Shown one piece after another: positions 16,390 through 25,080 of a stretch of DNA of 64,000 nucleotides. The translations under genes and the position numbers were made by a program. Location: assembly GCA_039815465.1 (NCBI GenBank), contig JBCBZG010000002.1, forward strand, positions 124,001 through 188,000, given 5' to 3'. Below the pieces are notes generated by a model. The model was not told the origin of the DNA. It saw only the letters and a list, made by a program, of their open reading frames with translations, and did no database searches. The first letter of the stretch is position 1. Each line of letters opens with the position of its first letter. This stretch comes from Shimia_B sp039815465. GTDB taxonomy: Bacteria > Pseudomonadota > Alphaproteobacteria > Rhodobacterales > Rhodobacteraceae.

Positions 16390-17109
16390 CTAGGCCCCGA
16401 GCGTCAGCGTCACCCGATCCCCCGCAAACCAGGTCCGCCCGAATTCCACCGGTTGACCCGCCCCATCCACATTCACGGCCGAGGAGCGCAGCAGCGGATC
16501 GCCCTCTGCCACACCCAGCTGCAAGGCTTGCGTCGCGGTGGCCCGCACCGCCGTGAGCCGGGTGGAGGCGCGCGTGTAATCGGCCACGCCGCCTGCACGC
16601 AGCGCCTCTGTCACGCTGCTCGTCGTCCGCAGCGCCGCCGCCATCCCCGGGACCCGCACGAGCGGAAAGAGGCTCTCAAAGACCGCAATCGGCTGCCCAT
16701 CCGCCAGGGAGAGCCCGTGATACGCGCACACGCCCGCGCCGACTGCGATGTCCAACGCGCGCGCCTCGCCATCGGTTGCCGCACGCTCCTCCACATCGAG
16801 CACGCGCTTTTCCGGGCGCCTCCCGGCGGCAATCAGGTTCTCATGGAACCGCACACGCGCCCCGATGGGATAGTCGGTGGGCGTGGCCGCCACAAAGGCA
16901 CCGGCCCCCCGGCGCGTGCGCACCAGCCCTTCGTCAACCAGGGCCGCCAGACCGTGGCGCACAGTGTGGCGGTTGACGCCAAACCGCTCCGCCAGGGCCG
17001 CCTCCGTCGGCAAACGGTCGCCCGGCGCATAGCGCCCCTCCGCCAAATCCGCGCGCAGCGCGTCCGCGATGGCCCGCCAGATCGGGGTTTTCGGGGCCCT
17101 GTCATGCAA
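16390..17109 (-). CDS. phnF: GntR/HutC-family phosphonate regulator PhnF
   Basis: The 239-residue protein has a winged-helix GntR domain at the N-terminus (about 8-75; GDRLPTEAALAERFGVNRHT, then RHGLAALVDEGLV) and a UTRA ligand domain behind it (about 95-235). It is divergent from phnG, the standard arrangement for PhnF, which represses or tunes C-P lyase genes according to a phosphonate-derived ligand. Its own autoregulation from the shared intergenic region is likely. Confidence 0.9.
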   Translation of the reverse strand: MHDRAPKTPIWRAIADALRADLAEGRYAPGDRLPTEAALAERFGVNRHTVRHGLAALVDEGLVRTRRGAGAFVAATPTDYPIGARVRFHENLIAAGRRPEKRVLDVEERAATDGEARALDIAVGAGVCAYHGLSLADGQPIAVFESLFPLVRVPGMAAALRTTSSVTEALRAGGVADYTRASTRLTAVRATATQALQLGVAEGDPLLRSSAVNVDGAGQPVEFGRTWFAGDRVTLTLGA

Positions 17110-17155
17110 TCTTCACAAATCTCCCCTGTCAGGCGCCGCGCAATCTGATAAGATA

Positions 17156-17171
17156 TGTCTAGTTGTATAGG
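17156..17171. promoter_or_regulatory. Possible PhnF site between phnF and phnG
   Basis: Two 8-base direct repeats, TGTCTAGT and TGTATAGG, abut each other 20 bases before the phnG start. The GTxTAG core resembles HutC/GntR operator halves, but the arrangement is direct, not inverted. This is suggestive only. Confidence 0.3.
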
Positions 17172-17190
17172 ATGACAGAAAGTTGTCGAG

Positions 17191-17646
17191 ATGAAAGACC
17201 TCGCCGACGATCACACAGATCGCAAAGCTTGGATGGGCCTCCTGGCAAAAGCGCCCGCGGGTCGCGTGACCGCGCTCCTCGACGCGTCCGGGCCGCGCCC
17301 GGCCTTTACCTGGCTGCGCCAGCCGGAGATCGGCTCGACCATGGTGCGCGGGCGGGCGGGTGCCACGGGCGCGCCCTTTAACCTCGGCGAAATGACGGTC
17401 ACCCGCTGCGCATTGCGGCTGGAGACGGGCGAGGTCGGCCACGCCTATATCCAAGGCCGCCGCAAAGACGACGCAGAGGCCGCGGCCCTGGTCGATGCGC
17501 TGATGCAGTCCCCCGCCGGGGCAACAACGCGTGCGCAGGTCATCGACCCGCTGGCCGCCGAACGCCACGCCGCCAAAGCCACCCGCGCCGCCAAGGCCGC
17601 CGCGACCAAAGTCGACTTTTTCACCATGGTGCGAGGAGACGATTGA
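17191..17646 (+). CDS. phnG: C-P lyase complex subunit PhnG
   Basis: The 151-residue protein fits PhnG in length and in its motifs RKAWMGLLAKAP, FNLGEMTVTRCALRL and GHAYIQGRR. PhnG with PhnH, PhnI and PhnJ forms the C-P lyase core; PhnG and PhnI help displace adenine from ATP with phosphonate. It is the first gene divergent from phnF, with phnH overlapping its stop. Confidence 0.92.
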   Translation: MKDLADDHTDRKAWMGLLAKAPAGRVTALLDASGPRPAFTWLRQPEIGSTMVRGRAGATGAPFNLGEMTVTRCALRLETGEVGHAYIQGRRKDDAEAAALVDALMQSPAGATTRAQVIDPLAAERHAAKATRAAKAAATKVDFFTMVRGDD

Positions 17647-18209
17647 TGCAGCCCACCGCGCTTTCCGGCGGCTTCGCCGACCCCGCCATCGCCGCCGCCC
17701 ACGCCTTTCGCGCGGTGATGGAGGCGACGGCCCGCCCAGGCACCATCCACGAGATCACCGGTGCCGCGCCCCCCGCGCCGCTGTCGACTGCCGCAGGCAC
17801 GGTGATCCTGACGCTGTGCGACACCGACACGCCCATCTACCTCGCAGGCGCCGCCGACTGCGCGGATGTCCGCAGTTGGATCGCGTTCCACACCGGCGCG
17901 CCCATCGCGGGCCCCACCCACTGCATGTTCGCCCTGGGCACCTGGGACGCGCTCGGCCCGCTCGACACCTACCCCAAAGGCAGCTCCGACTACCCCGACC
18001 GGTCTGCAACGCTCATCGTGGAATGCGACACGCTCACAGCAACCGGTGCCACACTCACCGGCCCTGGGATCAAAGACAGCGCCGCACTGTCCCTGCCCGA
18101 AACCGCCGCGTTTCAGGCCAACGCCCGGCTCTTTCCCCGGGGGCTCGACTTTGTCTTCACCTGCGGCGCGCGCCTCGCCGCGCTCCCACGCAGCACGAGG
18201 GTCACCTGA
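17646..18209 (+). CDS. phnH: C-P lyase complex subunit PhnH
   Basis: The 187-residue protein matches PhnH (N-terminal ALSGGFADPAIAAAHAFRAV, then MEATARPGTIHEI, and PLDTYPKGSSDYPDRSATLI). It is a structural core subunit of the lyase. The ATG at 17646 overlaps the phnG stop (TGATG); a TTG one codon earlier is in frame but less likely. Its stop overlaps phnI. Confidence 0.92.
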   Translation: MQPTALSGGFADPAIAAAHAFRAVMEATARPGTIHEITGAAPPAPLSTAAGTVILTLCDTDTPIYLAGAADCADVRSWIAFHTGAPIAGPTHCMFALGTWDALGPLDTYPKGSSDYPDRSATLIVECDTLTATGATLTGPGIKDSAALSLPETAAFQANARLFPRGLDFVFTCGARLAALPRSTRVT

Positions 18210-19297
18210 TGTATGTCGCCGTAAAAGGGGGCGAGCGCGCCATTGAGAACGCACACGCCTGGCTCGCCGAGGAACGCCGCGGCGACACGAACGTGGCCGA
18301 ACTCAGCCTCGCGCAAATCCGCGAACAGCTGAGCCTGTCGGTCACCCGCGTGATGGCCGAAGGGTCACTCTACGATCCCGACCTCGCCGCGCTGGCCATC
18401 AAACAAGCCCGCGGCGACCTGATCGAGGCGATCTTTCTGATCCGGGCCTACCGCACGACGCTGCCCCGCTTCGGCGCGTCAGAGCCGGTGGACACAGGCA
18501 CCATGGACTGCGACCGCCGGATCTCCGCCACGTTTAAGGACCTACCAGGGGGGCAGATTCTGGGGCCGACCTTTGACTACACCCACCGCCTGCTCGACTT
18601 TAAACTCGCCGCCGACGGCGAGGTGGCTCAGGCGCCCGTGCGGGACACAGACCCCGCGGACGTGCCCCACGTCACGGAGTTCCTGAACCGCGAGGGCCTG
18701 ATTGAGGAGGCGCCGCACGACGACACAGCGCCCCCTGACCTGACCCGCGAACCGCTGGAAATGCCCGCCGACCGCGCGCTCAGGCTCCAGGCGCTGACAC
18801 GGTCGGACGAAGGGTTTACGCTGGGCCTCGCCTATTCCACCCAACGCGGCTACGCGCGCAACCACGCCTTTGTGGGCGAGCTGCGCATCGGCACCGTGGC
18901 CGTGGAAATGGACATCCCAGAGCTCGGCTTTGCCGTCGACATCGGAGAGGTCACACTCACCGAATGCGAAACCGTCAACCAGTTCAAAGGCTCCAAAACC
19001 GAGCCACCGCAATTCACGCGGGGCTACGGGCTCGTCTTTGGGCAATCCGAACGCAAAGCGATTTCCATGGCGCTGGTGGACCGCGCGCTCCGGTGGGAGG
19101 AACTGGGCGAAGATTTCGAAGGCGCCCCCGCCCAAGACACGGAGTTTGTGCTCTACCACGCCGACAATATCCACGCGACAGGGTTCCTAGAGCACATCAA
19201 ACTGCCCCACTATGTCGACTTCCAATCAGAGCTCGAGCTCGTGCGCAAACTGCGCCGGGAGGCGGGCGCGCACAGCATGCCGGAGGCCGCAGAATAA
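18209..19297 (+). CDS. phnI: C-P lyase complex subunit PhnI
   Basis: The 362-residue protein begins MYVAVKGGERAIENAHAWL, the typical PhnI start, and carries the conserved LAYSTQRGYARNH and GYGLVFGQSERKAISMALVD segments. PhnI is the nucleosidase-like subunit that links phosphonate to ribose triphosphate. Length is standard. The ATG overlaps the phnH stop and its own stop overlaps the HAD gene by one base (TAATG), so the HAD gene is in the same transcript. Confidence 0.94.
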   Translation: MYVAVKGGERAIENAHAWLAEERRGDTNVAELSLAQIREQLSLSVTRVMAEGSLYDPDLAALAIKQARGDLIEAIFLIRAYRTTLPRFGASEPVDTGTMDCDRRISATFKDLPGGQILGPTFDYTHRLLDFKLAADGEVAQAPVRDTDPADVPHVTEFLNREGLIEEAPHDDTAPPDLTREPLEMPADRALRLQALTRSDEGFTLGLAYSTQRGYARNHAFVGELRIGTVAVEMDIPELGFAVDIGEVTLTECETVNQFKGSKTEPPQFTRGYGLVFGQSERKAISMALVDRALRWEELGEDFEGAPAQDTEFVLYHADNIHATGFLEHIKLPHYVDFQSELELVRKLRREAGAHSMPEAAE

Positions 19298-19911
19298 TGG
19301 CAAACACATCCCACACCCCCGATATCGTCGTCTTTGACATCGGCGCCGTTCTTGTCGACTGGGACCCCGCACTGGCCTGGGCCCCCGAGATCGGGGCGGA
19401 GGCGACAGCGGCCTTTCTGAAACGCATCAACTTTGACAAAATCAACCTCGCAGGGGACGCTGGCGCGCGCTTTGCCGATGCAGCCATTGAGGTAGCTGAC
19501 CCCGCGGACGCCGCGCTTTTGACCAAATACGTGGAAAACTACACCCGCACCGTGCCCAACAAGATCACCGGCACCTGGGACATCCTCTACGAGCTCAAGG
19601 CCAAAGGCACGACCATCCACGCCATCACCAACTGGTCGGCAGAGACCTGGCCCGAGGGGCTAAAGGTCCATCCAGAACTGGGCGAGGTGTTCGAGGTCAC
19701 GGTCGTCTCGGGCGAGGTGGGGATGATCAAACCCAGCGTAGCGATCTATAAGCTCTTGTGCGATCGCGCGGGCGTGGCCGCAGAACGCTGCGTGTTCATC
19801 GATGACGGGCTCCATAACTGCATCGGCGCGAAAGCGGCGGGCATGGATGCGATCCATTTCACCGGGCCGGACGCCCTGCGCGCCGCGCTCACGGACCGGG
19901 GGCTCTTATGA
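19297..19911 (+). CDS. HAD-superfamily hydrolase inserted between phnI and phnJ
   Basis: The 204-residue protein has HAD motifs: FDIGAVLVDWDP (nucleophile Asp, motif I), AITNW (motif II), the Lys in GMIKPS (motif III) and FIDDGLHN (motif IV). It belongs near the YihX/haloacid dehalogenase-like group of phosphatases. It is coupled to phnI by one base, so it may dephosphorylate a product of C-P lyase or act in general clean-up. The substrate is not evident. Confidence 0.86.
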   Translation: MANTSHTPDIVVFDIGAVLVDWDPALAWAPEIGAEATAAFLKRINFDKINLAGDAGARFADAAIEVADPADAALLTKYVENYTRTVPNKITGTWDILYELKAKGTTIHAITNWSAETWPEGLKVHPELGEVFEVTVVSGEVGMIKPSVAIYKLLCDRAGVAAERCVFIDDGLHNCIGAKAAGMDAIHFTGPDALRAALTDRGLL

Positions 19912-19913
19912 CG

Positions 19914-20201
19914 CTAGTCGCCGCCGCCCCCACCGCCATCGCCGCCGCCGCCACCGTCAAAAAAGCCACCGTCGGAGCTGACACCGCCGCCCCGCGTGGA
20001 GACGTACCACGCGCCATCGGGACCGTCGGGATGGGTCTCCGACCGGCGCTCTCGGCCGTCGTAGTCGATCCAGACCCATGTCCCCGCGTCGGTTTGGTGC
20101 AGGCTATCGCGACGCCGCGTCTCGCGGCGCGTATTGCGCGCGTTGATCACGACCATCGCCACAAGACCCAAGATGATGAGCCCCAAAATTGCTTCACCCA
20201 T
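19914..20201 (-). CDS. Small membrane-anchored, Gly-rich-tail protein, antisense within the phn operon
   Basis: The 95-residue product has one N-terminal membrane segment (MGEAILGLIILGLVAMVV), a central WVWIDYDGRERRSETH stretch and a C-terminal tail of Gly and Asp. A GAGGGAG ribosome site precedes the ATG at 20201; a longer frame to 20270 would run into phnJ. It ends 2 bases after the HAD gene stop and starts 29 bases before phnJ, on the opposite strand. The Gly/Asp tail could also reflect GC-biased chance coding. Confidence 0.55.
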   Translation of the reverse strand: MGEAILGLIILGLVAMVVINARNTRRETRRRDSLHQTDAGTWVWIDYDGRERRSETHPDGPDGAWYVSTRGGGVSSDGGFFDGGGGGDGGGGGGD

Positions 20202-20230
20202 GGTGCGGCCCTCCCTCAAGGCGCGTTGAT

Positions 20231-21133
20231 ATGACCGAGTATAACTTCGCCTATCTCGACGAACAAACAAAGCGGATGATCCGCCGCGCGATCCTTAAGG
20301 GGCTCGCGATCCCGGGCTATCAGGTGCCGTTTGCCTCCCGCGAGATGCCCATGCCCTATGGCTGGGGCACCGGCGGGGTGCAGGTGTCGGCGGCGGTGCT
20401 GACGCCCGAGGACCGGTTCAAGGTGATCGATCAGGGCGCCGATGACACCACCAACGCGGTATCCATCCGCAGCTTTTTTGAGCGCACAGCCCGGGTTGCG
20501 ACCACCACGGCCACGGACGAGGCCACGGTGATCCAAACCCGTCACCGCATTCCAGAGACGCAGCTGAGCGAGGGGCAGATCCTCGTCTACCAGGTGCCCA
20601 TCCCCGAACCCCTGCGCTTCCTTGAGCCGCGCGAGAGCGAGACCCGCAAGATGCACGAGCTCGAAGAATACGGGCTCATGCACGTCAAACTCTACGAAGA
20701 CATCAGCCGTCACGGCCATATCGCCACCTCCTACGCCTATCCGGTCAAGGTCGAAGGGCGCTACGTGATGGACCCGTCGCCAATCCCGAAATTCGACAAC
20801 CCAAAGCTCAGCGGGATGGAGGCGATCCAGCTTTTTGGCGCGGGTCGCGAACAGCGCATCTACGCGCTGCCGCCCTACACAGAGGTCGTCAGCCTGGATT
20901 TCGAGGACCACCCGTTCGAGGCCACCAAGGCCCAACACGCCTGCGGCCTGTGTGGCTCTGACGACAGCTACCTCGACGAGGTCATCGTCGACGACGCGGG
21001 CGGCCGGATGTTTGTGTGTTCCGACACGGATTACTGCGAATGCCGGCGCGCCGCGGGTCAGGGCGCGTCAAGCCGCGCCGTCGAGCATGCCTCCGGCGGA
21101 AGTATTTTTGGACGAAAGAAAGGGGCAGCATGA
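20231..21133 (+). CDS. phnJ: C-P lyase radical-SAM subunit PhnJ
   Basis: The 300-residue protein is the catalytic subunit that cleaves the C-P bond using an iron-sulfur cluster and a glycyl/thiyl radical mechanism. The key pattern C-x2-C-x21-C-x5-C is intact (Cys238, Cys241, Cys263 and Cys269). The ATG at 20231 gives the usual MTEYNFAYLDEQTKR start; a frame extends 14 codons upstream without a good start. phnK overlaps its stop. Confidence 0.96.
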   Translation: MTEYNFAYLDEQTKRMIRRAILKGLAIPGYQVPFASREMPMPYGWGTGGVQVSAAVLTPEDRFKVIDQGADDTTNAVSIRSFFERTARVATTTATDEATVIQTRHRIPETQLSEGQILVYQVPIPEPLRFLEPRESETRKMHELEEYGLMHVKLYEDISRHGHIATSYAYPVKVEGRYVMDPSPIPKFDNPKLSGMEAIQLFGAGREQRIYALPPYTEVVSLDFEDHPFEATKAQHACGLCGSDDSYLDEVIVDDAGGRMFVCSDTDYCECRRAAGQGASSRAVEHASGGSIFGRKKGAA

Positions 21134-21900
21134 ACCCGTTGCTCTCAGTACGCGGCGTGGGCAAGCGATACGGTGCCCATATTGGCTGCGAAGATGTGTC
21201 CTTTGACCTTCATCCGGGGGAGGTCATGGGTATCGTAGGTGAAAGCGGCTCGGGCAAGTCGACGCTGCTCAACTGCTTGGCGGGCCATCTGACGCCCGAT
21301 TGTGGCGAGGTAGTCTTTGACACCCGCACCGACGGCCCCCGCGATACGCTTGCCATGTCGGAGCCGGAGCGGCGGATGCTTGGGCGCACGGACTGGGCCT
21401 TTGTTCATCAGCATGCGCGCGACGGGCTGCGCATGGGTGTCAGCGCGGGCGGCAATGTGGGCGAGCGGCTGATGGCCGTGGGGGAGCGCCACTATGGCGA
21501 CATCCGCGGCAAGGCCACCGATTGGCTCGAACGGGTGGAGATTGACGCCGCCCGCGTCGATGACCGTCCCACGACATTTTCAGGCGGGATGCAGCAGCGG
21601 TTGCAGATCGCGCGCAATCTGGTGACCGGGCCGCGGCTTGTGTTCATGGACGAGCCCACGGGCGGGCTCGACGTGTCGGTGCAGGCGCGGCTTTTGGACC
21701 TTTTGCGCGGGTTGGTGCGCGACATGGGATTGTCCGCGATCATCGTGACCCATGATTTGGCCGTCGTGCGGCTGCTGGCCGACCGGCTCATGGTCATGAA
21801 AGACGGCCGCGTGGTGGAGGCCGGGCTCACCGATCAGGTGCTCGACGATCCGCAGCACGCCTATAGCCAACTCCTCGTCAGTTCCGTTTTGCAGGTGTGA
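21130..21900 (+). CDS. phnK: C-P lyase system ATPase PhnK
   Basis: The 256-residue ABC-type ATPase shows Walker A GESGSGKST, signature FSGGMQQRLQIARNL and Walker B VFMDEPTGGLDVS. PhnK binds the PhnGHIJ core and does not act in import. The ATG at 21130 overlaps the phnJ stop (ATGA); the open frame reaching back to 21016 lies inside phnJ. phnL starts 3 bases after its stop. Confidence 0.94.
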   Translation: MNPLLSVRGVGKRYGAHIGCEDVSFDLHPGEVMGIVGESGSGKSTLLNCLAGHLTPDCGEVVFDTRTDGPRDTLAMSEPERRMLGRTDWAFVHQHARDGLRMGVSAGGNVGERLMAVGERHYGDIRGKATDWLERVEIDAARVDDRPTTFSGGMQQRLQIARNLVTGPRLVFMDEPTGGLDVSVQARLLDLLRGLVRDMGLSAIIVTHDLAVVRLLADRLMVMKDGRVVEAGLTDQVLDDPQHAYSQLLVSSVLQV

Positions 21901-21903
21901 GAG

Positions 21904-22587
21904 ATGATTGAACTTCGCAATGTGTCCAAGACCTTTACGCTCCACAACCAGGGGAGCGCGGTGATTGAGGTACTGTCTGGCGTGTCCTTGCATGTCGCGC
22001 CTGGCGAATGTGTGGCGCTGACGGGCGCCTCGGGCGCAGGAAAATCGACGCTGATGCGCATGATATACGGCAACTATCTGGCGCAGTCGGGCGAAATCCG
22101 CATTGGGGGCACGGACCTCGTCCAGGCCGAGCCGCGCGATGTCATCGCCATCCGCCGCGATGTTCTGGGCTATGTCAGTCAGTTCCTGCGCGTCGTGCCG
22201 CGCGTGGCCACCCGCGATGTCGTCGCCGAGCCGCTCCGCGCGCTTGGTGTTCCCGCAGAGGCCGCCATAGCCCGTGCAGAGGCGCTTTTGTCCCAGCTCA
22301 ACATCCCGGAGCGGCTCTGGTCGCTGTCGCCCACAACGTTTTCGGGCGGGGAACAGCAGCGCGTGAACATCGCGCGCGGCTTTGCCCACACCTACCCCGC
22401 CCTGCTCCTGGATGAGCCGACCGCCAGCCTCGACGCCGCCAACCGCGAGGTAGTGCTGAGCCTGATTGAGGCCGCCAAGGCCCGCGGCGCGGCCATAATC
22501 GGTATTTTCCACGACGAGGCCGCGCGGGCCCGCGTCTGCGACCGCGAAATCGATGTGAGCCGCTTTACCCCCGGGATGGCCGCATGA
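21904..22587 (+). CDS. phnL: C-P lyase system ATPase PhnL
   Basis: The 227-residue ABC-type ATPase has Walker A GASGAGKST, signature FSGGEQQRVNIARGF and Walker B LLLDEPTASLDAAN. It is the partner of PhnK in the C-P lyase complex. A four-base overlap with phnN (ATGA) couples translation. Confidence 0.94.
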   Translation: MIELRNVSKTFTLHNQGSAVIEVLSGVSLHVAPGECVALTGASGAGKSTLMRMIYGNYLAQSGEIRIGGTDLVQAEPRDVIAIRRDVLGYVSQFLRVVPRVATRDVVAEPLRALGVPAEAAIARAEALLSQLNIPERLWSLSPTTFSGGEQQRVNIARGFAHTYPALLLDEPTASLDAANREVVLSLIEAAKARGAAIIGIFHDEAARARVCDREIDVSRFTPGMAA

Positions 22588-23129
22588 ACGGGCGGCTCAT
22601 CGCCGTCGTCGGCCCCTCGGGCGTGGGCAAAGACAGCGTGATGGCCGCGCTCGCTGCCGCGCTGCCGAATGCACAGCTTGTTCGCCGCACGATCACCCGC
22701 GCCAAAGACGCAGGCGGTGAGGACTATGAGGCGGTGACGCCAGCCGAGTTCGCTGCCCGCGCCGCCCAAGGCGCCTTTGCGGTCCATTGGGGCGCGCACG
22801 GGCTCTCCTATGGGATCCCAGCCAGCGTGACGGGTGAGCTTGCCCGCGGCGCCACCTGCCTTGCTAACTTTTCGCGCAAGGCCCTGCCCGCGGCGGCGCA
22901 GGCCTTTCCCAACCTGACGATCCTCAACATCACCGCCCGACCTGACACATTGGCGGCGCGCCTGGCCGCACGGGGCCGCGAAACGCCGGAGGAAATCGCC
23001 AAACGCCTGGCAGAGGCGGACAAGCCGCTGCCCCCCGACCTTCCCACGCTTCATCTGGCCAATGACGGGCCGCTCGCAGATACCGTCGCCCGTGCCCTAG
23101 CCCTGCTTGCTCCCGCGCCCGCAGCCTAA
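22584..23129 (+). CDS. phnN: Ribose 1,5-bisphosphate phosphokinase PhnN
   Basis: The 181-residue kinase starts with the P-loop GPSGVGKDS and is guanylate-kinase-like (RRTITRAKDAGGEDYEAV). It phosphorylates ribose 1,5-bisphosphate to PRPP, recycling the C-P lyase sugar product. It lies directly before phnM. Confidence 0.92.
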   Translation: MNGRLIAVVGPSGVGKDSVMAALAAALPNAQLVRRTITRAKDAGGEDYEAVTPAEFAARAAQGAFAVHWGAHGLSYGIPASVTGELARGATCLANFSRKALPAAAQAFPNLTILNITARPDTLAARLAARGRETPEEIAKRLAEADKPLPPDLPTLHLANDGPLADTVARALALLAPAPAA

Positions 23130-23142
23130 TCGGAACCGATCC

Positions 23143-24330
23143 ATGAACGCACTCTCCCCCGCCCCCACGCCCGATACGCACCAACACCCCGCCGCGAACC
23201 TGTGCCTGGCCAATGCGCGGCTGGTGCTGCCTGACGCGGTCATCACGGGGCAGATCACCATCAAGGCGGGCAAAATCACCGACATCGCTGAGGGCACCGG
23301 CGTGCCCCAAGGCGCTACCGACTGCGCGGGCGATTACGTGGTGCCGGGGCTCGTGGAGCTTCATACCGACAACCTAGAACGCCACATTGAACCGCGCCCC
23401 TCGGTCGACTGGCCACACCTGCCTGCGCTCGTGGCCCATGATGCGGAGCTCGCCTCCACCGGGATCACAACGGTCTTTGACGCGATGCGCGCGGGCTCGA
23501 TCCATTCCGGCAAGGGCCGCTATATCGACTACGCCCGCACGCTCGCCAATGAGCTTTTGGCCGCGCGCGCCCAGGGCGTGTTCAAGATCAGCCATTTCCT
23601 GCATCTGCGCGCTGAAATCTGTTCCGAAACGCTGCTGGAGGAGCTGGCCCGCTTTGGCCCCGAGGATCGCGTGGGCATCGTGAGCCTCATGGATCACACG
23701 CCGGGCCAGCGGCAATTCAGCGACCTCACCCAGCTCAAGACCTACGTCGCTAAGAAACGCGGCATGGATGACGCGGATTTTGAGGCCCATGTGAAAAACC
23801 TCAAGGGCCTGCAGGCCCGCTTTGGCGCAAAGCACGAGGCCGGCGCCGTGGCCGAGGCCGCCCGCTTGGGCGCAGTGCTCGCCAGCCATGACGACACCAC
23901 CGCGGCCCATGTTACGAAATCCGCTGAAAACGGCGTGGGCTTTGCGGAGTTTCCCACCACGCGGGAAGCTGCGGAGGCCTGCCGCGAAACCGGCATTGCC
24001 GTGATGATGGGCGCGCCCAACCTGATCCGCGGCGGATCGCATTCCGGCAATGTCGCGGCCTCTGAGTTGGCTGAGGCCGGGCTCCTCGATATCGTGTCAT
24101 CGGACTATGTCCCGTCCGCGCTGCTGCTGGCGGCGTTCAAGCTCGCCGAGCTTTGGGATGATCTGCCGCGCGCGGTGGCCACCGTCACGCGCAACCCCGC
24201 GCGCGCCGCGCGGCTCAGCGACCGCGGCGCGCTGGCGCCTGGGCTGCGCGGCGATGTGGTTCGCGTGCGCGCGCTGTCTGATACCCCGCTCCTGCGCGGG
24301 GTATGGAGCCAAGGGGTGCAAGTCGCGTAG
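23143..24330 (+). CDS. phnM: Alpha-D-ribose 1-methylphosphonate 5-triphosphate diphosphatase PhnM
   Basis: The 395-residue amidohydrolase removes pyrophosphate from the ribosyl-phosphonate triphosphate made by PhnGHI. Metal-site motifs include ELHTDNLERHIEPRP, SLMDHTPGQRQF, ASHDD and SSDYVPSAL. The ATG at 23143 is 13 bases after phnN; a frame extending 12 codons upstream overlaps phnN and looks unlike the family. It ends the long phn operon. Confidence 0.93.
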   Translation: MNALSPAPTPDTHQHPAANLCLANARLVLPDAVITGQITIKAGKITDIAEGTGVPQGATDCAGDYVVPGLVELHTDNLERHIEPRPSVDWPHLPALVAHDAELASTGITTVFDAMRAGSIHSGKGRYIDYARTLANELLAARAQGVFKISHFLHLRAEICSETLLEELARFGPEDRVGIVSLMDHTPGQRQFSDLTQLKTYVAKKRGMDDADFEAHVKNLKGLQARFGAKHEAGAVAEAARLGAVLASHDDTTAAHVTKSAENGVGFAEFPTTREAAEACRETGIAVMMGAPNLIRGGSHSGNVAASELAEAGLLDIVSSDYVPSALLLAAFKLAELWDDLPRAVATVTRNPARAARLSDRGALAPGLRGDVVRVRALSDTPLLRGVWSQGVQVA

Positions 24331-24414
24331 ATCATGCTTGCGGTCGCCCGGTGGGTCCCACCTGGCGGAAAAGACTGCTAGGCTCGTCCGCATGTTAGAT
24401 TGCCGTTTTCCATC

Positions 24415-25080
24415 ATGCGCGCGCTGATCCTCCTTGTCCTCCTCGCCGCGTGCGGTCGCCCGCTGACGATGAACGAGGCCGCGCTAGTGGACGACCTCTT
24501 TGGCCCGTCTCTTGATACCCAGAAAATCCGCCTGGTGGGCCACGCCCCGCTCGGGTCCATCGACGTCACGCTCCCACCTCGGCCCCGCGTGACCTGTCAG
24601 GAGCGTGTGCTACCCGCGCGCACCGGGCCAGTGACGCTCAACCCCGCGGCGCTTGTGGCGTTCAACCGTGTGTTCCTGTCTGAAAGCTGGTCGCTCAAAG
24701 ACTTCGTGCCTGGTTACCCGGAGGCCGTGAACCTCTATGACGTGCTGCTCTTTGCCCATGAGATGACCCATGTCTGGCAATGGCAGAACCGCGACCGCAC
24801 GGGCTACCACCCGCTCAAAGCCGCGGCAGAGCATGTGCGGCTCGACGACCCCTACCTCTTTGACCCCGGCGACACGCAGCCGTTCCTGAGCTACGGCTAT
24901 GAACAGCAGGCGAGCCTTGTGGCTGAATATACCTGCTGCGCCTTGCTTGACCCGATGGGTGCGCGCACAGAACGCCTCAAAGCGTTGATATCGCAAGACA
25001 TCCCCCTGGGGCCACTTCCGCCCGCGCAGACCTTTATCGCGTGGCCGGGCGCACCGCGCAGCGGGCTATGCAGCGAGTGA
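24415..25080 (+). CDS. Putative lipoprotein with an HExxH-type motif
   Basis: The 221-residue protein starts with a lipoprotein signal (ALILLVLLAAC, lipobox LAAC). The mature part has HEMTHVWQW near residue 120, an HExxH pattern seen in zinc metallopeptidases, with YGYEQQASLVAEYTCCALL further on. I do not recognise a named family. A TTG in frame at 24400 is a less likely start. The gene overlaps the convergent oxidoreductase gene by 15 bases. Metal binding is inferred only. Confidence 0.75.
   Translation: MRALILLVLLAACGRPLTMNEAALVDDLFGPSLDTQKIRLVGHAPLGSIDVTLPPRPRVTCQERVLPARTGPVTLNPAALVAFNRVFLSESWSLKDFVPGYPEAVNLYDVLLFAHEMTHVWQWQNRDRTGYHPLKAAAEHVRLDDPYLFDPGDTQPFLSYGYEQQASLVAEYTCCALLDPMGARTERLKALISQDIPLGPLPPAQTFIAWPGAPRSGLCSE

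Noticed and set aside
17531..18208. 226-codon upstream extension of phnI
   Set aside because: It overlaps phnH fully and the PhnI family begins at MYVAVKGGE.
19908..20234. Plus-strand open frame between the HAD gene and phnJ
   Set aside because: It is the reverse of the Gly-rich tail gene and reads as low-complexity Ala/Val; the minus frame has a membrane segment and ribosome site.
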